This document shows positions 1 through 5,581 of a stretch of 5,581 nt of DNA, piece by piece. Position 1 is the first letter of the stretch, and each line of letters starts with the position of its first letter. Both the position numbers and the translations under genes were made by a program. Location of the stretch: positions 1 to 5,581 of the forward strand of contig JAUXFA010000098.1 in assembly GCA_030620285.1 (NCBI GenBank). The letters run 5' to 3'. The notes beneath the pieces are model-generated. The model saw only the letters and a program-made list of their open reading frames with translations, did not search any database and was not told the DNA's origin. Source of the stretch: Piscirickettsiaceae bacterium. GTDB lineage: Bacteria > Pseudomonadota > Gammaproteobacteria > Nitrosococcales > Methylophagaceae.

Positions 1-2
1 GC

Positions 3-554
3 AAGCAACATTTGCACGTTATTGCATGTCGCCAATCCCTTATTCAAAATCATGTTGATTTATTACACTCTGCTAACTGTAATATAAACACTATTGATAT
101 TTCTGCCCTAGCAGCCCGCAACATCATTAAACACCTTAACTTAGATAGTGATGCTTCTATCGGCCTACTCAATTTGTGGAATGATACTAGTCGAATCAGC
201 ATATTTCTCGACGATGACCTCTATATCAATCGCAACTCAAATATTGGTTTAGACACACTTGCTTTTGTATCCAGTGAAGATAATAACAGCGAATCTATTT
301 TGGATTCCCTCGCATTAGAACTACAACGAACCTTTGACTACTACGAAAGCCATTCGCGCCAGGCACCTATTCAACAGCTCATTATTATGACTAACGGTCA
401 GACTATTCCTGATCTTGATCAGATGATTAAACAACGGCTGAGTATTGATTGCCTTACGGTTAAGCTTACAGACTTTATCACCCTCGAAAATAGTAGTGAA
501 ATAACGGACAATTGTCTGATGGCAATCGGTGGCGCCCTCAGGAATGAGCACTAA
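3..554 (+). CDS. mshI: MSHA biogenesis protein MshI, PilM-like (5' partial)
   Basis: This is the C-terminal part (183 residues visible) of a PilM-like actin-fold protein of the MSHA type IV pilus system. PilM/MshI proteins sit on the cytoplasmic face of the inner membrane and bind the N-terminal tail of the PilN-like partner, which is encoded next. The reading frame is open to the left edge (K-Q-H-L before the TTG at 12), so the TTG is an internal leucine codon and the true start lies outside the window. Recognisable MshI traits are the segment 'SIGLLNL', the 'DDDLYINRN' strand, the 'LALELQRTFDYYES' helix, which corresponds to the family's E-[IL]-Q-R-[ST]-x-D-Y-Y-E-S motif, and the C-terminal 'AIGGALR' close to the stop. 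The gene is 5 bases upstream of the PilN-like gene and presumably cotranscribed with it. A generic PilM of a twitching pilus is the alternative, but the short C-terminus and the MshK downstream favour MSHA. Confidence 0.85.
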   Translation, partial: KQHLHVIACRQSLIQNHVDLLHSANCNINTIDISALAARNIIKHLNLDSDASIGLLNLWNDTSRISIFLDDDLYINRNSNIGLDTLAFVSSEDNNSESILDSLALELQRTFDYYESHSRQAPIQQLIIMTNGQTIPDLDQMIKQRLSIDCLTVKLTDFITLENSSEITDNCLMAIGGALRNEH

Positions 555-559
555 ATAGC

Positions 560-1165
560 ATGCAATACGTCAATTTTTATCAAGTGCAATTTAAGCCCAA
601 ACAACTGCTATTACCAGCCAAACAAATCGGCTGGCTTCTATTATTAGCAATTGTCATTCTAACCATTTTTAGTGTCTACGCGAGTCAGAAAAATAAGCTG
701 CAACATAAAACATTAGCCGAACAACAACAACGCTATCAAAAGAGTCAGCAACAACTCGCGAGCATGCAACAGCAGGTCACATCTCAAATGGATCAGCCTT
801 TATTAGATGCTGAACTTGCTGATGTTCAACAACAAGTGACTGATGGTCAAACGATGCTGAATTATTTAACAAGCCATAGTTTTGGCAATCAAGCTGGCTT
901 TTCATCAACCTTAATCGGCTTAAGCCAACAACATATTAACAATGTCTGGCTGACAGAATTTTCATTAGCACAAGGCGGCGAATCTATCTCTTTGTATGGT
1001 AATGCAATGCAATCGGAACTGATCCCCGAATATATTGATAGTCTTGCAAAATCTAAACAATTTGAAGGTAAAGAATTTTCAGTATTTCAACTGCTACAAC
1101 CCAGTGATGGCAAAGCGTTTTATAACTTCAACCTCCACACCCAAAATAATATTGAGACGCCATAA
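560..1165 (+). CDS. PilN-like MSHA pilus assembly protein (MshI2-type)
   Basis: This 201-residue bitopic inner-membrane protein has the layout of PilN. A short cytoplasmic tail (M-Q-Y-V-N-F-Y at residues 1-7) matches the PilN tail motif that docks into PilM-type proteins. It is followed by one membrane segment at about residues 22-42 and a glutamine-rich coiled coil at about 45-100. The rest is a periplasmic domain with 'NNVWLTEFSLAQGGESISLYGNA', typical of the PilN fold. The ATG at 560 is the first start after the mshI stop and keeps the conserved tail. Its ribosome site is weak (TGAG about 11 bases upstream), consistent with translational coupling. The stop overlaps the next start by one base (TAATG). 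In the family, PilN-like and PilO-like proteins pair in the periplasm and link the cytoplasmic ring to the outer-membrane part. Some MSHA annotations call this gene mshI2; I leave the symbol empty because naming varies. Confidence 0.82.
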   Translation: MQYVNFYQVQFKPKQLLLPAKQIGWLLLLAIVILTIFSVYASQKNKLQHKTLAEQQQRYQKSQQQLASMQQQVTSQMDQPLLDAELADVQQQVTDGQTMLNYLTSHSFGNQAGFSSTLIGLSQQHINNVWLTEFSLAQGGESISLYGNAMQSELIPEYIDSLAKSKQFEGKEFSVFQLLQPSDGKAFYNFNLHTQNNIETP

Positions 1166-1836
1166 TGGAAGCCAGTCTACAATCAGTCTCGACTTACCTT
1201 AATGCGCTTAGTTTACGTGAACGGGTATTAGTAACACTGGTATTAGGTGCTGTTATTTATGCTATTTTTAATGCTGCTTTATTAAGTGGTTTTGAACGGC
1301 AATACCAACAACAACTTACTGAACAACATCAAATACAGCAACAACAGCAGCAACTAGATTTAACGATGACCATCGCCGCCAAAGAATTATCTGACAGTAA
1401 TAAAGCACGTTTGCAAACGACTCAAGCAATTGAACAGAAAAAACAAAATTTACAACAAGTCCAACTGGATTTAGATACTGTATTTAATAAATTTATTGCC
1501 CCAACTAAGATCACTGAATTATTGCGTAGCTTATTGATAACGGAAGATAGTCCGACCATTATTTCTCTTCACAATGACCCCGTTAACACAATTAGTTTTG
1601 ACGATAATACCGCAACAAGTAAAATCAATATTCAAACATTACTATATCAACATGCTGCGACGATTAAACTTGCCGGAAGCTATCAACAACTCTATCAATA
1701 TTTAGTGACACTTGAGCAGTCTGAATGGGAATTATTCTGGGATCAATTACACTATAAAGTACTTGAATACCCTAATGCAGAAATCAGTCTACAGGTACAT
1801 ACCATTAGTGCTGATAAACATTGGATAGGCCTATGA
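1165..1836 (+). CDS. mshJ: MSHA biogenesis protein MshJ, PilO/GspM-like
   Basis: A 223-residue inner-membrane protein with the PilO/GspM plan. The N-terminal cytoplasmic helix 'LSLRERVLV' (residues 15-23) resembles the L-S-x-R-E-R motif of GspM/MshJ proteins. A single membrane segment follows at about 21-43, then a glutamine-rich coiled coil at about 44-105, with six consecutive glutamines at 58-63, and a periplasmic domain. That domain contains 'TIKLAGSYQQLYQYLVTLEQSEWELFWDQLHY', in line with the PilO/GspM ferredoxin-like fold. The ATG is embedded in TAATG at the end of the PilN-like gene, and its 3' end overlaps mshK through ATGA, so coupled translation is likely. Its expected role is to heterodimerise with the PilN-like protein as part of the MSHA alignment platform. 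The assignment rests on domain layout and gene order, since these proteins diverge quickly in sequence. Confidence 0.82.
   Translation: MEASLQSVSTYLNALSLRERVLVTLVLGAVIYAIFNAALLSGFERQYQQQLTEQHQIQQQQQQLDLTMTIAAKELSDSNKARLQTTQAIEQKKQNLQQVQLDLDTVFNKFIAPTKITELLRSLLITEDSPTIISLHNDPVNTISFDDNTATSKINIQTLLYQHAATIKLAGSYQQLYQYLVTLEQSEWELFWDQLHYKVLEYPNAEISLQVHTISADKHWIGL
1336..1353 (+). repeat. CAA/CAG hexaglutamine tract in mshJ
   Basis: Six consecutive glutamine codons (CAG CAA CAA CAG CAG CAA) encode residues 58-63 of MshJ, just after the membrane segment. The two codons are mixed, which limits slippage. More glutamine codons cluster on both sides (QYQQQ at 46-50). Confidence 0.7.
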
Positions 1837-2201
1837 TGACTCAGCCACGCCTCTTGTTATTGCTCAACCTTGCATTTTATTCCATACATTGTGCCGCATT
1901 TGAGCAGCTTATCGATCCGACTATGCCTGCAAACTTAAACGTTAAAACACCCTATATTGCTCCCGTAATAACAAAGAAGACCGATTCATCACCAAAATGG
2001 TCGCTCGATAGCACACTCATCAGCCCCTACCAAATGATAGCCATTATCAACGGCAAACACCTTACCATTGGTGACGAAATTAATGGCGCAACATTAGTCA
2101 AGATTGACCATCAGCGAGTTGAACTACTCGCTCAAAACGAACTTATTGTTTTATCTTTGGAGCGTTCTTTTATTAGTCAACTCCAGCCCACTAAAAAATA
2201 A
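1833..2201 (+). CDS. mshK: MSHA biogenesis protein MshK (PilP/GspC-like periplasmic protein)
   Basis: A 122-residue exported protein. Residues 1-22 look like a signal peptide: the hydrophobic core is L7-L11 plus 'NLAFYSI', with probable signal peptidase I cleavage near 'HCAA'. C20 is not in a convincing lipobox. The mature start 'FEQLIDPTMPAN' carries the D-P-T-x-P motif typical of MshK. The C-terminal part 'MIAIINGKHLTIGDEINGATLVKIDHQRVELL' is the small beta domain shared with PilP and GspC homology regions. In this family it bridges the inner-membrane platform to the secretin. A TTG at 1821 would add four residues. I prefer the ATG at 1833 because it overlaps the mshJ stop as ATGA and has GGA 7 bases upstream; the ATG at 1836 is also possible. 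It is the last msh gene here, because the next gene faces it from the other strand. Confidence 0.83.
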   Translation: MMTQPRLLLLLNLAFYSIHCAAFEQLIDPTMPANLNVKTPYIAPVITKKTDSSPKWSLDSTLISPYQMIAIINGKHLTIGDEINGATLVKIDHQRVELLAQNELIVLSLERSFISQLQPTKK

Positions 2202-2210
2202 CGGTTATTT
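2196..2210. repeat. AT-rich inverted repeat spanning the mshK and dsbB stop codons
   Basis: AAATAAC (2196-2202) and GTTATTT (2204-2210) are exact inverted copies around one central G. The two arms contain the stop codon of mshK (TAA, 2199-2201) and that of dsbB (TTA on the plus strand, 2205-2207). Read on the minus strand, the second arm runs into a stretch of six T's, so it could act as a weak terminator for dsbB. The stem has a single G-C pair and the loop would be tight, so efficient termination is doubtful. On the plus strand no T tract follows beyond the arm itself. Confidence 0.4.
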
Positions 2211-2693
2211 AGCGCCTCGAAAAGCTTGAGAAAAAGATAATATCGCCAGCAAAATAAAAGCGATAAATGTCCATGCTGGAATGCTCAGCCCCATGAATGT
2301 CCACAACACCTCGGCACATTCTCCTGATCCACGCATCACCAAATTAAGTGCCTCATTCAATGGAAAGTTATCTAGAATGAAATTTAAACCCGGACCACAA
2401 GTAGGCACTTGATCTGCTGGCAAACTCTGTAACCACACATGTCGAGCAGAAATAACCGAGCCAATCACAGCCACCAGCCCAGCTAATAATCCATACAGAC
2501 GGATCCCAAGACCTTGTGGGTTATGGAATACCGCAGCTAATAGCACTAAACCAACCACTAAAGTCACCACTCGTTGCAAAATACATAACGGACATGGCTC
2601 AAGATGATCCACTAACTGAAAGTATCCAGCGGTCCCCAACATCAAGGCACAAAATAAAAAACCCAATAAAAATGAACTACGCGGCGATAACAT
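2205..2693 (-). CDS. dsbB: Disulfide bond formation protein DsbB
   Basis: A quinone-linked inner-membrane oxidase that re-oxidises DsbA in the periplasm and passes electrons to ubiquinone or menaquinone. At 162 residues with four hydrophobic segments (about 8-26, 42-56, 64-82 and 137-156) it fits the family. The first periplasmic redox pair is C34-x-x-C37 in 'LEPCPLCILQR'. R41 is at the position of the E. coli quinone-site arginine R48. The second pair is C99 ('TCGPGLNF') and C126 ('GSGEC') in the long second periplasmic loop, so all four catalytic cysteines are present. A TTG 12 bases upstream would give a longer form, but that codon overlaps a strong GGAG site placed 6 bases before the ATG at 2693. 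I therefore take the ATG. No dsbA is in the window. The 3' end converges with mshK, leaving 3 bases. Confidence 0.95.
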   Translation of the reverse strand: MLSPRSSFLLGFLFCALMLGTAGYFQLVDHLEPCPLCILQRVVTLVVGLVLLAAVFHNPQGLGIRLYGLLAGLVAVIGSVISARHVWLQSLPADQVPTCGPGLNFILDNFPLNEALNLVMRGSGECAEVLWTFMGLSIPAWTFIAFILLAILSFSQAFRGAK

Positions 2694-2699
2694 TGTTTT

Positions 2700-2703
2700 C
2701 TCC
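2700..2703 (-). promoter_or_regulatory. Ribosome binding site that fixes the dsbB start
   Basis: On the minus strand the sequence reads TTGGAGAAAACAATG. GGAG lies 6 bases before the ATG at 2693. The in-frame TTG at 2705 overlaps this motif and has no comparable site of its own, so the shorter DsbB (162 residues) is the better model. Confidence 0.75.
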
Positions 2704-2748
2704 AACCAATAATTATGTGCTAACTTACCTTAAACACCCTTAGGTATA

Positions 2749-2754
2749 AAGGAG
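2749..2754 (+). promoter_or_regulatory. Strong ribosome binding site of the ybeL-like gene
   Basis: AAGGAG ends 8 bases before the ATG at 2763. It is the best Shine-Dalgarno match in the window and supports both the start choice and efficient translation. Confidence 0.8.
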
Positions 2755-2762
2755 TAATCACC

Positions 2763-3278
2763 ATGAATACAGAAAACTTGGAACAAAAACTCATTGCTGC
2801 CTACGATAAAATGATGCATCGCGTTGAAGTACTGCTTGATTCAGCTGAGCAACAAGCATTACCAGCCTTGCAAAAAAATATTGAAAAAGCCAAACAACAA
2901 GCTATTGAATTAAAAGAACTCACTAAAGAAGAAGCTGAGAAATTAGGTCATTATTTACAACGAGATCTTCACGATGCAGCTGATTATCTTGAACGATCAG
3001 GCAAACAATTTTCAACATGGTTGAACTTTGATTTAGAACTGATTGAAGATCGTGTGCTGGATGTATTTAGCAAAATTGCCGATAAAACACGCATGGAACT
3101 TGCGCAACTTGCCGCTCAGGCAAAACGCGCTCAGGAATATCATACCGGGGAAATTACCAGTATCGGCACCCTTGCTTGTCAAGATTGCGATAGCCTCTTA
3201 CATTTCAAAAAAACCAGTCGGATTCCACCTTGTCCGAAATGTCATAAAACAGTGTTTGCACGCACTCGTAGAAAATAA
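2763..3278 (+). CDS. Zinc ribbon-containing protein, YbeL/DUF1451 family
   Basis: A 171-residue soluble protein of the DUF1451 family, of which E. coli YbeL is the known member. No biochemical function is established for the family. The N-terminal two thirds (about 1-125) are charged and helical with coiled-coil character, including 'LTKEEAEKLGHYLQRDL', which resembles the YbeL helix before its conserved acidic stretch. Then comes the family signature 'EYHTGEITSIGTLACQDC' (about 125-142), and a C-terminal zinc ribbon with C139-x-x-C142 and C157-x-x-C160. All four metal ligands are present. The basic tail 'ARTRRK' could contact nucleic acid, but that is inference. The gene has an AAGGAG site and appears to be monocistronic: dsbB diverges from it and roxA converges on it, with 8 bases between the stops. 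The family assignment is firm; the role is unknown. Confidence 0.88.
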   Translation: MNTENLEQKLIAAYDKMMHRVEVLLDSAEQQALPALQKNIEKAKQQAIELKELTKEEAEKLGHYLQRDLHDAADYLERSGKQFSTWLNFDLELIEDRVLDVFSKIADKTRMELAQLAAQAKRAQEYHTGEITSIGTLACQDCDSLLHFKKTSRIPPCPKCHKTVFARTRRK

Positions 3279-3286
3279 ATGAAACG

Positions 3287-4462
3287 CTAATGACTCTGCC
3301 AATACCAGCCACCCTCAGCAATGAGCTGGCACAATAAGTTTGCCGATTGAATATCCTGCATAAGCGGTGACCAATCATCACTCGTTAATATTGTTTTCTC
3401 CGTTAATATCGCTAAATTAGCGACCGCATTGACATCTACGGAATAAACCTCACCGGCCATAAACAATTGTCCTCCTAACTCATTCCTTGTCCATGCAAAT
3501 CGACAATACGGATTTCGCTGTAAGATATTGCCTTGTTCAAATTTCTTACCCACATCATCAATAGTGGGTAAATCAACAACTGATTCTGCGGCAAGTTCAG
3601 CTAAACTTGGTTTAGTATCTGTAACCACTTTCCCGAGCGCGGCTACCAAAGTAGGTTCTGCATCATCAATCGCTTGATGTAACATCGTCTTTAGCCTTGC
3701 CACAGCTTGAGCATCAATTTCAGCACTATATTGGTTTAATAATAAATCGGGATCACCATAATGAACTTTGCCTAATTGTTGTTCCAATAGTGTGTTAACA
3801 AAACTATCTAGTAAATCTACTTGTGTCGGCGATCTAAAACCGATGGAAAAGGTCATGCAATCATCTAAAGCAATGCCATGATGGGCAAAATTAGGGGGTA
3901 AATACAAGATGTCACCCGCCTGTAAAGTCCATATTTGATCGGGTGAAAATTCCGCTAGTATCTGTAAATCCAAACCACCTATTAATTTGGCTTCATAAAT
4001 AGGCTCATCTGCTATTTGCCATTGTCGACTCCCCATCGCCTGCAATAAAAACACATCATAACCATCGGTATGTGGCCCTACTGTGCCAAATTCAGGCGCA
4101 TAACTGATCATCAAATCATCACGACGCCAATCAGGAATAAAGCGAAAAGGATCCAGTAAATATTGTAAATCTGACAAGTGCTTATCAACATCTTGAACTA
4201 GCAATGTCCAATGTGTTTTTGCTAATCGAGAAAAATCTTCTTCTGACAATGGCCCATGAGTAACTTGCCACGAACCTTGTTGACCATATTGTTCAATCAA
4301 TCGTGATTCAATTTCAGGCTCACACGCTAGACCTGCAAGATCATCTGGGCTGATGGGTGACTTAAAATCAGGGAAAGCCTGTCGAATCAACAAAGGTTTT
4401 TTCTGCCAATACTGATCTAAAAACTGCTGTTGACTCAGGCCCGTATTAAAAAAAGCTGCCAT
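3287..4462 (-). CDS. roxA: 50S ribosomal protein uL16 3-hydroxylase RoxA (YcfD), JmjC/cupin oxygenase
   Basis: A Fe(II)- and 2-oxoglutarate-dependent oxygenase that in E. coli hydroxylates an arginine (R81) of ribosomal protein L16/uL16. The protein has 391 residues against about 373 in E. coli. The N-terminus 'FLDQYWQKKPLLIRQAF' and 'PISPDDLAGLACEPEIESRLI' are family signatures. The JmjC core holds the iron triad H131-x-D133 in 'VGPHTDGYDVF' and H194 in 'LPPNFAHHG'. R146, after 'QAMGS', sits where E. coli R140 binds 2-oxoglutarate. The C-terminal third matches the dimerisation and winged-helix parts of the family, ending in 'GGWYWQSH' (compare the aromatic 'GYWFFEG' end in E. coli). The catalytic set is complete, so activity is expected. 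The start lies 6 bases after the nfeD stop and has no clear ribosome site, so translation is probably coupled to nfeD. Confidence 0.94.
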   Translation of the reverse strand: MAAFFNTGLSQQQFLDQYWQKKPLLIRQAFPDFKSPISPDDLAGLACEPEIESRLIEQYGQQGSWQVTHGPLSEEDFSRLAKTHWTLLVQDVDKHLSDLQYLLDPFRFIPDWRRDDLMISYAPEFGTVGPHTDGYDVFLLQAMGSRQWQIADEPIYEAKLIGGLDLQILAEFSPDQIWTLQAGDILYLPPNFAHHGIALDDCMTFSIGFRSPTQVDLLDSFVNTLLEQQLGKVHYGDPDLLLNQYSAEIDAQAVARLKTMLHQAIDDAEPTLVAALGKVVTDTKPSLAELAAESVVDLPTIDDVGKKFEQGNILQRNPYCRFAWTRNELGGQLFMAGEVYSVDVNAVANLAILTEKTILTSDDWSPLMQDIQSANLLCQLIAEGGWYWQSH

Positions 4463-4468
4463 AAAGTA

Positions 4469-4912
4469 TTAGCTGATTATTTCAACTTGAAATACCACAT
4501 TATTCAAACTGACAATTTTCACCTTAGTGCCTTCAACACAATCTTCACCTTCAATTTTCCATGTCGAATCGTCTACTTTAACCTTGCCTTGTCCATCCAC
4601 GATAGGCTCTTTCAGAGTGATAACTCTACCCACATATTGTTCACCACGACGATTCAGTAATGGTTCATCGGTGGCAATTGGGTTTTTCTTATAATAATAG
4701 CGCCATGCCACAATGCTAATAACCGAAAGAATAGCAAATAGAAACACCTGATATTCCCATTGCATATCAGGGACTAAAAACAAAGCAACTCCCGTCAAAA
4801 AAGCAGCAATCGCCATCCAAAGCGCAAAAAAGGTTGGCGCCAATATTTCAAGAATGACTAACACTACGGCAATAATCCACCACTGCCAAAAATCGGTTAT
4901 AACAAATTCCAT
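4469..4912 (-). CDS. NfeD family membrane protein (YbbJ-like)
   Basis: A short-form NfeD protein of 147 residues without the N-terminal serine-protease domain of long NfeD. It has two or three hydrophobic segments at about 10-28, 30-48 and 54-71. A C-terminal OB-fold domain follows at about 86-147, recognised by 'LNRRGEQYVGRVITLKEP', 'GKVKVDDSTWKIEGEDC' and 'GTKVKIVSLNNVVFQVE'. Short NfeD proteins are the usual partners of SPFH proteins such as QmcA and are thought to help assemble membrane microdomains or support membrane quality control. The gene directly follows qmcA, and its AAGGA ribosome site lies inside the last qmcA codons, so the two are translationally linked. This is the E. coli ybbJ arrangement. 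Confidence 0.92.
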   Translation of the reverse strand: MEFVITDFWQWWIIAVVLVILEILAPTFFALWMAIAAFLTGVALFLVPDMQWEYQVFLFAILSVISIVAWRYYYKKNPIATDEPLLNRRGEQYVGRVITLKEPIVDGQGKVKVDDSTWKIEGEDCVEGTKVKIVSLNNVVFQVEIIS

Positions 4913-4918
4913 AAATAA

Positions 4919-5581
4919 CTATCCTTTATTGAAGGTGTTTTTTGCCAACTCAGCAATACCACCCAATGAGCCAATAACACTACTCGCTTCAAGCGGCATA
5001 AAGATAACTTTACTATTGTCTGCTGAAGCAACATCTTTCAATGATTCAATATATCGCTGTGCCACAAAATAATTTATTGCCTGAATATCACCTTGAGCAA
5101 TCGCTTGTGACACCATAGTCGTTGCTTTAGCTTCTGCTTCGGCTAACCGTTCACGTGCTTCCGCATCACGAAAAGCTGCTTCCCGCCGTCCTTCAGCATC
5201 CAACATCACAGCTTGTTTCTCACCTTCTGCTTTTAAGATTTCTGATTGACGCAGACCTTCCGCTTCTAAGATATTAGCCCGTTTTTCACGCTCTGCTTTC
5301 ATCTGCCGCCCCATCGCTTCAACTAAATCAGCAGGCGGTGCAATATCTTTAATTTCAATACGTGTCACTTTAACGCCCCATGGTGTCGTGGCATCATCAA
5401 CAACACTTAATAATCGGGCATTAATTTCATCACGTTTCGATAATAATTCATCTAAGTCCATCGACCCCATTACGGTACGAATATTGGTTTGGGTCAAATT
5501 CAAAATAGCATGATCCAAATTGTTCACTTCATAGGCGGCTTTTGCCGCATCCACTATTTGAAAAAACACCACGCCATCAAC
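4919..5581 (-). CDS. qmcA: SPFH/band-7 (prohibitin-like) protein QmcA, 5' partial
   Basis: The C-terminal 220 residues of a stomatin/prohibitin-family membrane protein, close to E. coli QmcA (about 305 residues). Roughly 80-90 residues are missing, including the membrane anchor and the start of the SPFH domain. The frame is open to the right edge: V-D-G precede the GTG at 5572, as in the family's 'VDAVVFFQ' strand, so that GTG is internal. Visible landmarks are '[34 protein letters not shown]' split over the SPFH core, '[14 protein letters not shown]', and '[15 protein letters not shown]'. After these come AEG-type coiled-coil repeats, then '[18 protein letters not shown]' and '[19 protein letters not shown]'. 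Such proteins form large oligomeric cages with the membrane protease FtsH/HflKC or with NfeD partners; in E. coli QmcA was found as a suppressor of htpX ftsH defects. nfeD follows after 6 bases. Confidence 0.94.
   Translation of the reverse strand, partial: VDGVVFFQIVDAAKAAYEVNNLDHAILNLTQTNIRTVMGSMDLDELLSKRDEINARLLSVVDDATTPWGVKVTRIEIKDIAPPADLVEAMGRQMKAEREKRANILEAEGLRQSEILKAEGEKQAVMLDAEGRREAAFRDAEARERLAEAEAKATTMVSQAIAQGDIQAINYFVAQRYIESLKDVASADNSKVIFMPLEASSVIGSLGGIAELAKNTFNKG
4922..4926 (-). promoter_or_regulatory. Ribosome binding site of nfeD inside the end of qmcA
   Basis: On the minus strand AAGGA, made by the last lysine and glycine codons of qmcA, lies 9 bases before the nfeD ATG. It supports the start chosen and coupling of the pair. 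Confidence 0.6.
5141..5272 (-). repeat. Four 11-residue AEG repeats in the QmcA coiled coil
   Basis: Four consecutive units of 33 bases encode [33 protein letters not shown] and [11 protein letters not shown]. The 11-residue period is the hendecad repeat of SPFH coiled coils. The DNA of the first two units is clearly similar; later units have diverged, so the array is old rather than a recent slippage product. Confidence 0.8.

Larger units (their letters stand above)
2694..2762. promoter_or_regulatory. Divergent intergenic region, dsbB / ybeL-like gene
   Basis: This 69-base AT-rich stretch separates the starts of dsbB and the zinc-ribbon gene, so it should hold promoters for both. On the minus strand CATAAT (plus positions 2712-2717) matches the sigma70 -10 consensus at five of six bases. 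It would give a very short dsbB leader, and I find no good -35 at 16-18 bases. On the plus strand TGCTAACTT (2718-2726) could be a poor extended -10 for the other gene. These are weak matches; I see no clear operator palindrome. Confidence 0.3.

Noticed and set aside
321..551. Minus-strand open frame of 76 codons opposite mshI
   Set aside because: It is antisense to a recognisable MshI C-terminus and has no family features.
1817..1823. TTG at 1821 as the mshK start
   Set aside because: The ATG at 1833 gives the ATGA overlap with mshJ and a cleaner signal peptide; the TTG form has no better ribosome site.
2516..2743. Plus-strand open frame of 75 codons opposite the 5' part of dsbB
   Set aside because: It lies antisense to a clear DsbB with all catalytic cysteines, has no recognisable domain and no ribosome site of note.
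3043..3282. Second plus-strand frame of 79 codons inside the zinc-ribbon gene
   Set aside because: It is an out-of-frame shadow of the DUF1451 gene, whose own frame carries the conserved motifs.
3305..3330. Possible hairpin (CCAG / CTGG with an inner CTCA / TGAG) just downstream of the zinc-ribbon gene
   Set aside because: It lies within the roxA coding region, has a five-base bulge and no T tract on either side, so there is no good case for a terminator.
4430..4660. Plus-strand open frame across the roxA-nfeD junction
   Set aside because: It is antisense to two solid genes, and its composition looks like reverse-complemented coding sequence.
4854..5072. Plus-strand open frame opposite nfeD and qmcA
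   Set aside because: It is antisense to two clearly recognised genes and encodes nothing recognisable.

Overview
This window comes from an AT-rich gammaproteobacterial chromosome. The evidence is the set of families: MSHA-type pilus assembly genes, a DsbB, a YbeL-type zinc-ribbon protein (DUF1451), a RoxA/YcfD ribosomal oxygenase and a QmcA-NfeD pair. All are typical of free-living or host-associated Gammaproteobacteria. I cannot name a genus from the sequence alone.

Left part, positions 1-2201, plus strand: the end of a type IV pilus (MSHA-like) inner-membrane assembly cluster. The order is mshI (PilM-like, 5' end outside the window), a PilN-like gene, a PilO-like mshJ and mshK. The last three are tightly packed, with start/stop overlaps of 1 and 4 bases. 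In the usual MSHA locus the secretin gene mshL follows mshK. Here mshK is followed after 3 bases by the converging end of dsbB.

Middle, 2205-3278: dsbB on the minus strand and a ybeL-like zinc-ribbon gene on the plus strand are divergent. They share a 69-base intergenic region, the only place in the window with room for a normal promoter region.

Right part, 3287-5581, minus strand: transcription runs from the right edge through qmcA (SPFH/band-7, 5' end outside the window), nfeD and roxA. The gaps are 6 bases each, so this is probably one operon. QmcA and NfeD form a known membrane-microdomain pair, and RoxA hydroxylates ribosomal protein uL16.

Coding density is very high and no stretch above 70 bases lacks a gene. 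I see no RNA genes, mobile elements, CRISPR arrays or obviously new system. The most notable points are the missing mshL after mshK, the palindrome formed where the mshK and dsbB stop codons face each other, the glutamine-rich coiled coils of the PilN/PilO-like proteins, and roxA placed behind qmcA-nfeD.
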